Below are positions 1-6,638 of a stretch of DNA of 6,672 nucleotides, one piece after another. The notes under the pieces are model-generated. The model searched no databases. It had not been told where the DNA came from and saw only the letters and a program-made list of their open reading frames with translations. The position numbers were made by a program, and so were the translations under genes. The DNA is from Thermoleophilia bacterium (GTDB lineage Bacteria; Actinomycetota; Thermoleophilia; Gaiellales; SKUG01). The DNA lies in assembly GCA_025964405.1 (NCBI GenBank), contig JAOPYW010000187.1, positions 1-6,672 on the forward strand. Direction: 5' to 3'. Position 1 is the stretch's first letter. Each line of letters opens with the position of its first letter.

Positions 1-1071
1 GTGGCGCGGCGGGTCGTCGTCGGCCGATCCCGCGCGCGCCTCGACGTACTCGCGGAACGCCGCCAAGGCTTCGCCGGTGGATGCGCCGCACACGGCTTCG
101 ACGAACGCGCGTGGGCCCGCGACGACGTGGTGCTCGTCACCCTCGAGGTAGGCGAAGTCGCCACCCGGGCTCGTGAACAGCGCGTGTGCAGGGCGCTCGG
201 CGATGGCTGCCGCGACCCCGTCGGCATCGAGCGCGCGGAGCGCGATGCGGCGCAGACCGTCGGCGAGCACGATGCGACCTCCGGTCAACTGCCACCGCGC
301 CCGGGGCGCGAGGTCGACCTGCACGAGCCCGTCGACCTCGAGGTCGCGCAGGGCCGCGACGAAGCGGCCGAGCTCGGCACCGTCCTCGCCGAGGCGCTCA
401 CCGTCGCGCGGGACGGCGCTCCATCCGCGGCGCCAGGCCGCCGCCACCAACCCACGGAAGTCGAAGTAGGCGGTGCCGGTGAGGAGCTCCTCGGCCAAGG
501 CGTTGAATGCGCGCGCCCGCTCGGTGTCGTCCACCTCGGCGGGATCGGTCGGCGCCGGCTCGGGCGACGCGGCGGGGCTGGCCAGCGCGCCGTCGGCTGC
601 GCCGGTCAACTCCTCCAGCAGCCACGTGCGGAGGGAGGCGTGGAGGAACGCGACCTGCGCGCGCAGGGGACGCTCGGCCGCGGCGCGCACGTCGGGGGCG
701 AGGGTGTCGTTACGCGCGCGGTCGCGCGCGCGCACGAGGAGCTCCACGAGGGTCCGGAGGTCGACGCGGGCACTACCGAACCGCTCGAAGTCGTCGGTGC
801 GGGCTGCGTGCGCATCGATGCCGCGCCCCAGCTCGGCGAGCGTGATCGTGCCGGCCTCCCATGCGTCGAGGGCTCGCAGCAGGGCGCACAGCTCCACCAG
901 TGTCGTGCGGACGGCGAGTGCGGCGCCGACGCGACCGGTGACACGCAACACGTCGCTGACGAGTGCGGCATCGGTGTCGACAGTGGCGTCGAGGGCGGTG
1001 ATGAATCGATCGCGCTGCGCCCCGGAGCGGGTGAGCACGTCGAGCACGGAGAAGGTGCGGTCGGTCGGCAT
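1..1071 (-). CDS. Hypothetical protein, C-terminus beyond the window
   Basis: The minus strand is open from ATG at 1071 to the window's left edge (357 codons, no stop), so the protein is incomplete. I do not recognise the family. Residues 1-155 are Ala/Leu/Arg/Asp-rich and look mostly helical. Residues 157-182 form a Pro/Ala/Glu/Asp-rich linker (for example SPAASPEPAPTDPAEVDD). A second, more mixed domain follows, with a YFDFRGLVAAAW stretch near 202-213 and a Gly/aromatic patch GDFAYLEGDEHHVVAGPRAF near 304-323. There is no signal peptide, membrane segment or nucleotide-binding motif. The composition is that of a folded protein, whereas the overlapping plus-strand frames are Arg/Ser/Gly-rich shadows. 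The start is ATG 1071. A GGAGGGAG sequence lies about 17 bases upstream, which is far for a Shine-Dalgarno site, so the start is moderately sure. The gene is divergent from the helicase. Confidence 0.75.
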   Translation of the reverse strand, partial: MPTDRTFSVLDVLTRSGAQRDRFITALDATVDTDAALVSDVLRVTGRVGAALAVRTTLVELCALLRALDAWEAGTITLAELGRGIDAHAARTDDFERFGSARVDLRTLVELLVRARDRARNDTLAPDVRAAAERPLRAQVAFLHASLRTWLLEELTGAADGALASPAASPEPAPTDPAEVDDTERARAFNALAEELLTGTAYFDFRGLVAAAWRRGWSAVPRDGERLGEDGAELGRFVAALRDLEVDGLVQVDLAPRARWQLTGGRIVLADGLRRIALRALDADGVAAAIAERPAHALFTSPGGDFAYLEGDEHHVVAGPRAFVEAVCGASTGEALAAFREYVEARAGSADDDPPRH

Positions 1072-1264
1072 GGTGTGCCACCAGCGTACTCCCTCCGGCA
1101 AGCGAACGGAGTGGTGGCCCCGGGGCCAGTTCGGTGCCCTGAGGAGGACACTAGCGACTGTTCTCGCTGAGCCGACTTGCACGACATGACAGACTGTGCC
1201 GGTAGAGAGTGGCTTACCGGGGTGCCGTCAAGTGCGGAGTTCCTCACACTTGACGAAGGCATAC
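1072..1264. other. Divergent intergenic region
   Basis: These 193 bases separate the leftward unknown gene from the rightward helicase and must hold promoters for both unless transcription starts elsewhere. I see no convincing pair of -35 and -10 boxes. TTGCAC at 1177-1182 is a possible -35 for the helicase, but no TANNNT box sits at the right distance. The one clear structure is the inverted repeat at 1226-1255, listed separately. Confidence 0.5.
1226..1255 (+). promoter_or_regulatory. Inverted repeat / 5' leader hairpin before the helicase
   Basis: CGTCAAGTG (1226-1234) is the exact reverse complement of CACTTGACG (1247-1255), with a 12-base loop. GAG (1237-1239) and CTC (1243-1245) inside the loop could add three pairs. 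The right arm ends one base before the AAGG (1256-1259) that serves as Shine-Dalgarno for ATG 1265. As RNA it could gate ribosome access; as DNA it could be an operator. The repeat is seen directly; its function is inferred. Confidence 0.5.
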
Positions 1265-2818
1265 ATGACCGATTCCGTTGTTCCGTTTTCCAGCATCGCT
1301 GGCCTGCATCCGCGTACCGCCGAGGCGCTCGAGCGCCGAGGAATGAAGAACGCGTTCCCCGTCCAGGCGGCCGTGATTCCCGCCGGCATCGAAGGCCAGG
1401 ACCTGCTCGTGCAGTCGCCGACCGGCTCGGGCAAGACGCTCGCGTTCGGCCTGCCGATCATCGAGCGCCTCGAGCGCAACACCCGCCAGCCGGGCGCACT
1501 CATCCTCGTTCCGACACGTGAACTCGCCATCCAGGTCTGCGGCGACCTCGAGGAGCTCGCCACCGGCAAGCAGCTGCGCACGATCGCCGTCTACGGCGGC
1601 GCGCCGATCCATCGCCAGGCCCAGGCCTGCCGCGACGCGGCGATCGTCGTCGCCACGCCGGGTCGCCTCGCCGACCTGATGCGCCAGCGCAAGATCGACC
1701 TGCGCAAGGTGCAGATCGTCGTGCTCGACGAGGCCGATCGCATGCTCGACATGGGCTTCCAGCCGCAGGTCGACGAGATCCTCGAGACGATGCCGGGCGG
1801 CCACCAGGTCATGCTCTTCTCGGCCACGCTCGAAGGACGCGTCGCCAAGATCGCCGAGACGTACACGACCGACCCGCAGATCGTGCGCACCGAGCGTGCC
1901 GTCGGCGAGGGTGGCCAGATCGAGCACGTGCTCTGGAACACCACGGGCGGCATCAAGGTCGACACCGTGCTCGAGGCGCTCGAGACCGAGCGTGACCTCG
2001 CCGTCATCTTCGTGCGCACCCAGCGCAGCGCCGACACGCTCTGCGAGCGACTCCACGCCCACGGCGTGCGTGCCACCGCCATCCACGGCGGCATGAACCA
2101 GGGCCAGCGAACGAGCGAGTACCGCCGGTTCCAGTCGGGCCAGGTCGACACGCTCATCGCCACCGACGTCTTCGCCCGCGGCATGGACCTCGACCGCATC
2201 ACGCTCGTCATCAACTACGACATCCCCGAGGATGCCGACACCTACCGTCACCGCGCGGGCCGCACCGGTCGCGCAGGCCGCACCGGCCTCGCCATCACGA
2301 TGATGACCGGCCAGCAGAAGAAGCAGATGCGTCGCATGATCCGCGAGGCGGGCCTCGACCTCGCGATCTTCGACAGCGTGCGCAACACGCGCAACACGCG
2401 ACGCGAGCCGCTGCCCGAGGGCCAGCACTTCCGCCTCACCAAGCAGGCTCCGGCCTCGCGGCCGCATCGCGACCGCGGCGCACAGCGCCCGGGTGCACGC
2501 ACTGCCGGTGGTCGCCCCGCATGGGCTGGCCCGGGCAAGGCAGCCGGCGAGCGCGTGAACTTCCGGCGCGAGGCAACGCGACCCGACGCCAAGGGCACGC
2601 CCGGTGGCCCGGGCGGCGGCGAGGTCATCAGCTACGACCCGGCCAAGGGCTTCGGCTTCATCAGTCCCGACGGCGGCGGCGACGACGTGTTCTTCCACCG
2701 CAAGGCGATCGGCGAGACCATCGACCAGAACGACCTGCGCCGCGGCGTTCGCGTGGCCTACGGCACGCAGCAGCACGATCGTGGCGTCCGCGCCTCGAAC
2801 GTCGTCATCGCGCACTGA
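1265..2818 (+). CDS. DEAD-box ATP-dependent RNA helicase with C-terminal cold-shock domain
   Basis: ATP-dependent RNA-unwinding enzyme of superfamily 2, 517 residues, cytoplasmic. All core motifs are present: Q motif with F8 and Q34, motif I SPTGSGKT (51-58), Ia PTRELA (83-88), GG (111-112), Ib TPGR (131-134), II DEAD (155-158), III SAT (186-188), IV around VIFVRT (247-252), V ATDVFARGMDL (299-309) and VI HRAGRTGR (329-336). After a basic, Gly/Pro/Ala-rich linker (about 371-450) comes a cold-shock OB fold (about 452-517) with RNP1 KGFGFI (461-466) and RNP2 DVFFH (474-478). The usual KWF of strand 1 reads ISY here. The CSD probably adds single-strand RNA binding, as flexible basic tails do in CsdA/DeaD. 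ATG 1265 is chosen over the in-frame GTG at 1196 because AAGG lies 5 bases upstream and the Q motif begins soon after. A role in cold adaptation, ribosome assembly or RNA decay is inference. Confidence 0.93.
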   Translation: MTDSVVPFSSIAGLHPRTAEALERRGMKNAFPVQAAVIPAGIEGQDLLVQSPTGSGKTLAFGLPIIERLERNTRQPGALILVPTRELAIQVCGDLEELATGKQLRTIAVYGGAPIHRQAQACRDAAIVVATPGRLADLMRQRKIDLRKVQIVVLDEADRMLDMGFQPQVDEILETMPGGHQVMLFSATLEGRVAKIAETYTTDPQIVRTERAVGEGGQIEHVLWNTTGGIKVDTVLEALETERDLAVIFVRTQRSADTLCERLHAHGVRATAIHGGMNQGQRTSEYRRFQSGQVDTLIATDVFARGMDLDRITLVINYDIPEDADTYRHRAGRTGRAGRTGLAITMMTGQQKKQMRRMIREAGLDLAIFDSVRNTRNTRREPLPEGQHFRLTKQAPASRPHRDRGAQRPGARTAGGRPAWAGPGKAAGERVNFRREATRPDAKGTPGGPGGGEVISYDPAKGFGFISPDGGGDDVFFHRKAIGETIDQNDLRRGVRVAYGTQQHDRGVRASNVVIAH

Positions 2819-2821
2819 GCA

Positions 2822-2846
2822 GTCGCGACCGCGATGCGGTCGCGAC
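2822..2846 (+). terminator. Perfect 11-bp hairpin between helicase and kinase, possible terminator
   Basis: GTCGCGACCGC (2822-2832) and GCGGTCGCGAC (2836-2846) are exact reverse complements around a 3-base GAT loop, starting 3 bases after the helicase stop. The stem is very GC-rich but no T-run follows. It may be a U-less terminator or attenuator, an mRNA-stabilising 3' end or a processing site. The kinase Shine-Dalgarno starts 2 bases beyond it, so it could also affect kinase translation. Confidence 0.45.
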
Positions 2847-2848
2847 AC

Positions 2849-2862
2849 GAGGAACGAGCATC
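2849..2862 (+). promoter_or_regulatory. Shine-Dalgarno GAGGAA with in-frame AUC start candidate
   Basis: GAGGAA at 2849-2854 is followed after 5 bases by ATC at 2860-2862, in the frame of the histidine kinase. No ATG, GTG or TTG occurs in that frame between the end of the helicase and ATG 2929. The spacing is ideal for initiation at ATC. The sequence is seen directly; use of AUC is inferred. Confidence 0.4.
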
Positions 2863-4968
2863 GACCAGAGCATCCTCCTGGGCCTGAGCGACCAACGCCG
2901 CATCGCGGCGCTGCGCCGCACGTGCCTGATGGATGCTCCGCAGGAGAGCCTCGACCGCCTGGCCGACCTGGCTGCGCGCGTCGTGGGCGCCCCGGTCGGG
3001 CTGGTCGCGCTCGTCGACGTCGATCGCTCGTACTTCGTCGGCATGGAAGCGCCCGAAGGCACGCCACGTAACGTCGAGCTGACCCACTCCTACTGCAAGC
3101 ACGTGGTGCTCGACGACGCTCCCGTCGTGATCGAAGATGCGCGCACCGACGCGCGCTTCCACGACAACCTCGCGATCCGCGACTTCGGGGTGGTGGCCTA
3201 CCTCGGTGTTCCGGTGCGCGACCTGTCGGGGTCGGTGCTCGGGAGCCTCTGCGTGATGGACGTGGTGCCCCACGCATGGACCCCCGAGCACGTCGGGCTG
3301 CTCGAGGACATCGCGCTCGCCGTCGTGGCGGAGATCGAGATGCGGACCCTGCTCGCCGAGCGGGATGGGGCCCTCGAGTACCAGACCCACGCACGCGCAC
3401 GCGTGGAGGTCGAGCGAGGCCGCTACATGTTGCTCACCCACGTCGGCGACATCACGTCGAGCGTCGAGGATCCGGCGATGCTGTCGCAGCTCATCGCGCA
3501 GGCCGCGGTTCCCGACACGTGCGACTGGTGCATCGTGGAGCTCGCGCCGACGCCTGACGCACGCGAGCCGATCGTCGGCATCGGCGCGGCGACCGACGAA
3601 CTACGTGCCCAGGTCGAGGAGATGCGAGCGGTCGCGCGGGCTTGGCCGGGCTGGCGGTCGCCGACGCTCCTCGCCTTCGAGCACCGCGCCCCGCGGCTGC
3701 TCCCCGACGCGAGCCTTGCCGACCTCGTCGAGCCGGGCCACCTCGACGACGTCCCACCCCGCCTGCAGGAGCTCGTCGAGTCGACCGGGCTCCGCGTCAT
3801 CTCCGCGGTCCCACTCGCGGCGCGTGGCCGCATCATCGGGGCCGTGTCGTTCATCCGGCGCAGCGTGGCGCTCGGGTTCGACGAGGCCGAACAGGCGCTG
3901 CACCACGAGATCGCGCGCCGCGCCGCGCTGGCCATCGATGCCGCCCGGATGCGGATCGACCTCGAGCAGCGGGCGCAGGCGGCGCTCGTGATCGAGACCA
4001 TCGGCGAGGGCGTGGTGCTCCTCGATGCCGACCGGCGCGTGCAGCTGTGGAACCCGGCGATGGCCACGATGACCGGCATCTGCGCGAGCAACGCGCGAGG
4101 CCGAGCGCTCGACGACATCGCGCCGGAGCTCACCGAGTTCGTGACTGCGGCGGTGCAGCCCGACGCCGTCGAACGACACGTCAGCATCGGCGAGGCAGAT
4201 GCCCAGCGGTGGCTCGCCGTGACCGCGGTGCAGTTCGAGGGCGGCAGCGTGCTCGCCCTGCGCGACATGACCGCCGCGCATGCGCTCGAACAGACCCGCC
4301 ACGAGCTGATCGCCACGGTCTCGCACCAGCTGCGCACTCCGGTCGCATCGGTGCTCGCCGCGGCCATCACCCTGCAGCGCACCGACATCGAGTTGAGCGC
4401 GGAGGTGACGAGCCAGGTCATCGACACGATCGTCGAGCAGGGGCAGCGGCTCTCCGACCTGAGCGCCGACGTGCTGCTCGCCTATCGCCTCGGCAACGAA
4501 GCACACCAGGTCGGCGAACTCGACATCGACGTCGCTCCGCTGCTGACGGAAGTCGCGCAGGCCGCGCGACACGGGCTCGGACCGGAGCACGTGCTCGAGC
4601 TGCAGCTCGGAACCGACCTCCCGAAGGTGGTGGGAGACGAGCATGCACTGGTGCAGGTCTTCGGCAACCTCGTCGACAACGCGCTCAAGTACTCCCCCGA
4701 CGGCGGCACCGTCACGATCCACGCGCGTGTCGAGGGCGGCGAGGTGCACATCCACGTCGACGACGAGGGCGTCGGTATCCCCGAAGCCGAGCGCCACCGC
4801 GTGTTCGAGCGCTTCTATCGCCTCGATCCCGACATGGCGCGGGTCGCGGGCGGTACCGGCCTCGGCCTGTTCGTGGCTCGCGAACTGGTGCACCTCATGG
4901 GAGGACGCGTGCTCGTCGCGGCACGCCCACGCGGCACGCGTTTCACGGTCGCACTGCAGCGCGCGTAG
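2860..4968 (+). CDS. Soluble sensor histidine kinase, GAF-GAF-PAS-HisKA-HATPase_c
   Basis: A cytoplasmic sensor kinase that should autophosphorylate on His and pass phosphate to a response regulator not present in the window. Numbering from codon 2860 gives 702 residues. GAF1 is about 14-165, with the SYCKHVV and YLGVPV signatures of a common bacterial GAF subfamily. GAF2 is about 189-366 and PAS about 375-470, with LLDADRRVQLWNPA. HisKA has the H-box SHQLRTP with phospho-acceptor H489. The ATPase domain has N-box N603/N607 (NLVDNALKYS), G1 DDEGVGIP (D635 is its second Asp), F-box FERFYR and G2 GGTGLGL (from 664). There are no membrane segments. The start is uncertain. ATG 2929 would cut the first GAF helix (RRIAALRRTCL), which homologues keep, and no ATG, GTG or TTG precedes it after the helicase, so ATC 2860 with its Shine-Dalgarno is preferred. 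The ligand is unknown. Confidence 0.88.
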   Translation: MDQSILLGLSDQRRIAALRRTCLMDAPQESLDRLADLAARVVGAPVGLVALVDVDRSYFVGMEAPEGTPRNVELTHSYCKHVVLDDAPVVIEDARTDARFHDNLAIRDFGVVAYLGVPVRDLSGSVLGSLCVMDVVPHAWTPEHVGLLEDIALAVVAEIEMRTLLAERDGALEYQTHARARVEVERGRYMLLTHVGDITSSVEDPAMLSQLIAQAAVPDTCDWCIVELAPTPDAREPIVGIGAATDELRAQVEEMRAVARAWPGWRSPTLLAFEHRAPRLLPDASLADLVEPGHLDDVPPRLQELVESTGLRVISAVPLAARGRIIGAVSFIRRSVALGFDEAEQALHHEIARRAALAIDAARMRIDLEQRAQAALVIETIGEGVVLLDADRRVQLWNPAMATMTGICASNARGRALDDIAPELTEFVTAAVQPDAVERHVSIGEADAQRWLAVTAVQFEGGSVLALRDMTAAHALEQTRHELIATVSHQLRTPVASVLAAAITLQRTDIELSAEVTSQVIDTIVEQGQRLSDLSADVLLAYRLGNEAHQVGELDIDVAPLLTEVAQAARHGLGPEHVLELQLGTDLPKVVGDEHALVQVFGNLVDNALKYSPDGGTVTIHARVEGGEVHIHVDDEGVGIPEAERHRVFERFYRLDPDMARVAGGTGLGLFVARELVHLMGGRVLVAARPRGTRFTVALQRA

Positions 4969-5040
4969 CGGTGGCGCCGGCCGACGGGCGACACGCGTCG
5001 TGACGGCTAACCGGACGAGGTGCGGGCACAGCTTTCCCAG

Positions 5041-6159
5041 ATGCCAGCTCGCCTCCGTCGCTCCGATCCATCCCGCCCGGGCCTGACCCGACGTCGTCGT
5101 GGCCGCGGGTTCGCCTACCTCGACCCAGGTGGTGCACCCGTCACCGACGCGGCGACCCTCGATCGGATCAAGGCACTGGTCATCCCACCGGCATGGACCG
5201 ACGTCTGGATCTGTCCGCACGACAACGGCCACCTCCAGGCGATCGGCACCGACGCAGCCGGCCGGCGCCAGTACCTGTATCACGCACACTGGGCCGAACA
5301 GCGCAGCCGGGCGAAGTTCGCACGGATGGACACGTTCGCCGCGGCCCTGCCGCAGCTGCGCGAGCGCGTGGCGACCCTGCTCGACGGCAGTGAGGCCGAC
5401 GGGCCGACGCGCGAGCGCGTGCTGGCGCTGGCTGTGCGGTTCCTCGATCGCGCGTACTTCCGCATCGGCTCCGAGCAGTATGCCGCCCAGCACGGCACCT
5501 ACGGGCTCGTCACGGTGCGGCGCGAGCACGTGACCCTCCACCCCCCGCACACCGTGCAGTTCGATTTCCCCGCCAAGCACGGCATCCGCATGGTGCGGCG
5601 CGTCGAGGATCCGAGTGCGTTCGCCCTGGTCGAGGTGCTGCGGAGGCGGCGTGGCGGTCCCGACGCCGTGCTCGCGGCGCGAACCGGACGAAGCTGGGCA
5701 CCGATCTCCGCCGGCGACGTCAATGACTTCCTCCGGGAGTCGACCGGCATCGACTGCAGCGCCAAGGACTTCCGCACCTGGCACGGCACCGTGCTCTGCG
5801 CGATCGCACTGGCCTCGCAGGCACGGGACGTGCGGGACGCAGGAAAGGAGCCCGGGGCTTCGCCCACGGCGCTGAAGCGCGAGGTCGCGTTCGCCGTCAA
5901 GGAGACCGCGATGTTCCTCGGGAACACGCCGACGGTCGCGCGCAGCTCCTACATCGACCCCAGGGTGATCGACCGATATCGCGACGGACGCACCATCCAG
6001 CCCGGTATCGATCGCCTCCTGCGCCTGGACGACCTCGGGGAACTCGACGTGCAGCTCGTGGCGGAGGCGGCGACCCGGCGGCTGCTCGAGGATCGAGCTC
6101 CGGCGACGATCGCGCGGGCCGCAGAGCATGTCATTCGCGAGGAACTCGCTCCAGCGTGA
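5041..6159 (+). CDS. DNA topoisomerase IB (bacterial, poxvirus-like type)
   Basis: Relaxes supercoiled DNA without ATP by nicking one strand through a 3'-phosphotyrosine link. From ATG 5041 it is 372 residues, close to the usual bacterial length. The N-terminal domain carries LRRSDPS, GRGFAYLD and IPPAWTDVWICP. The catalytic domain has the full set by comparison with Deinococcus and vaccinia enzymes: R141 (FRIGSEQYA), K179 (FPAKHGIR), R245 (KDFRTWHG), N295 in place of the vaccinia His, and nucleophile Y304 in NTPTVARSSYI. Asn for His is known in the Deinococcus enzyme and so is not a defect. The 9-residue step from Asn to Tyr is conserved. GTG 5020 in the same frame would add 7 residues; neither start has a strong Shine-Dalgarno, and ATG is preferred because family homology begins almost at once. 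The gene follows the kinase by 51-72 bases in the same direction, possibly in one operon. Confidence 0.93.
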   Translation: MPARLRRSDPSRPGLTRRRRGRGFAYLDPGGAPVTDAATLDRIKALVIPPAWTDVWICPHDNGHLQAIGTDAAGRRQYLYHAHWAEQRSRAKFARMDTFAAALPQLRERVATLLDGSEADGPTRERVLALAVRFLDRAYFRIGSEQYAAQHGTYGLVTVRREHVTLHPPHTVQFDFPAKHGIRMVRRVEDPSAFALVEVLRRRRGGPDAVLAARTGRSWAPISAGDVNDFLRESTGIDCSAKDFRTWHGTVLCAIALASQARDVRDAGKEPGASPTALKREVAFAVKETAMFLGNTPTVARSSYIDPRVIDRYRDGRTIQPGIDRLLRLDDLGELDVQLVAEAATRRLLEDRAPATIARAAEHVIREELAPA

Positions 6160-6212
6160 GGTGCACTCCTACCGATTTCGCAACGTATCTCCGGATTTCG
6201 CGAATACGTGCA

Positions 6213-6240
6213 GTTTGTTGAAAACCCGTTGCGGCATATC
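6213..6240 (+). promoter_or_regulatory. Weak candidate stress-sigma (SigB/SigF-like) promoter
   Basis: GTTT at 6213-6216 is followed after 16 bases by GGCAT (6233-6237), then ATC. This resembles the GTTT-N(14-16)-GGGTA pattern of Gram-positive SigB/SigF promoters, with one mismatch in the -10 part. It lies about 95 bases before the GlsB-like start. The match is short and could be chance. Confidence 0.2.
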
Positions 6241-6257
6241 CAACAGGTCAGTGCACG

Positions 6258-6294
6258 TCGGAGGCCCTCGAGAACACCATTCCGAGCCCTCCGA
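6258..6294 (+). other. 5' leader hairpin of the GlsB-like gene
   Basis: TCGGAGG (6258-6264) pairs exactly with CCTCCGA (6288-6294), and CTCG (6267-6270) pairs with CGAG (6283-6286) inside it, leaving a small internal loop and a 12-base apical loop. It lies 37 bases before the start codon. No T-run follows, and it sits almost 100 bases past the topoisomerase stop, so a leader structure fits better than a terminator. Confidence 0.35.
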
Positions 6295-6331
6295 TCTCAT
6301 CTACCGTCATCGAACAATGGAGACAAACATC

Positions 6332-6607
6332 ATGGGTATCATCGCGTTCCTCCTCCTCGGCGTCATCGCCGGTGCCATCGCCAAGGCCCTCATGCCGGGC
6401 AACGACGGCGGCGGCTTCTTCCTCACCATGGTGCTGGGTGTCATCGGCGCAGTCGTCGGTGGCTTCCTCGCAGCAGCGCTCTTCGATGCGCATCCGATGG
6501 ACGAGTTCTTCGACCTCTCGACCTGGGCATGCGCCATCGTCGGCTCGATCATCGTGCTGGCCGTCTACCGCATGACGCTCGGCTCGGGTGACCGCTCGCG
6601 CGTCTAG
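6332..6607 (+). CDS. GlsB/YeaQ/YmgE family small membrane protein
   Basis: A 91-residue integral membrane protein of the family often labelled transglycosylase-associated. Its members are stress-linked in several bacteria but their biochemical role is not established. Three hydrophobic segments are visible: about 3-21 (starting MGIIAFLLLGVIAGAIAKAL), 29-51 and 63-80. The family loop MPGNDGGGF (21-29) and a Gly-rich second helix (LGVIGAVVGGF) are typical, and the tail is short and polar. ATG 6332 is chosen because GGAGA (6319-6323) lies 8 bases upstream and because family members begin at this MGII motif. ATG 6317 in the same frame would add only METNI and would destroy that spacing. The gene has its own leader region and is followed by a strong hairpin, so it is probably a single-gene transcript. 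Confidence 0.9.
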   Translation: MGIIAFLLLGVIAGAIAKALMPGNDGGGFFLTMVLGVIGAVVGGFLAAALFDAHPMDEFFDLSTWACAIVGSIIVLAVYRMTLGSGDRSRV

Positions 6608-6638
6608 TCGACCTGCATCACCCACCCTGCAACGACGA

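Larger units (their letters stand above)
6160..6331 (+). other. Intergenic region upstream of the GlsB-like gene
   Basis: The 172 bases here are visibly richer in A/T than the rest of the window, fitting a promoter region. GATTTCGC occurs twice (6174-6181 and 6194-6201, starts 20 bases apart). ACGTAT (6183-6188) is mirrored by ATACGT (6204-6209), and TTCGCGAA (6197-6204) is a perfect palindrome. Such clustered repeats could be a regulator site. The sequence patterns are seen; function is inferred. Confidence 0.45.

Noticed and set aside
1..1170. Plus-strand open frame of 389 codons opposite the leftward unknown gene
   Set aside because: Its product is Gly/Arg/His-rich without hydrophobic patterning, while the opposite frame gives a balanced protein with clear domain and linker zones. 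It is an antisense shadow common in high-GC DNA.
1196..1264. Extending the helicase upstream to GTG 1196
   Set aside because: The extra 23 residues match no helicase feature, would be encoded across the inverted repeat, and have a poorer ribosome binding site than ATG 1265.
2374..2403. Short tandem repeat CGCAACACG x2 in the helicase gene
   Set aside because: Two 9-base copies encode a basic RNTRNT stretch at the start of the linker; too short to be more than linker sequence.
2521..2859. Extending the kinase upstream to ATG 2521 inside the helicase gene
   Set aside because: This would overlap the helicase by about 300 bases and add an Arg-rich, disordered stretch that is the out-of-frame reading of the cold-shock domain.
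1244..3400. Minus-strand open frame of 718 codons across the helicase and the start of the kinase
   Set aside because: It is antisense to the helicase motifs, low in complexity and without a recognisable fold.
4969..5040. Possible terminator or promoter between kinase and topoisomerase
   Set aside because: Only a 4-bp stem (CGAC/GTCG) and no convincing promoter boxes are visible.
3601..6129. Minus-strand open frame of 842 codons across the kinase and topoisomerase
   Set aside because: It lies antisense to two genes with complete catalytic motifs, is rich in Arg/His/Asp/Gly and shows no domain. High GC removes stop codons from this frame.
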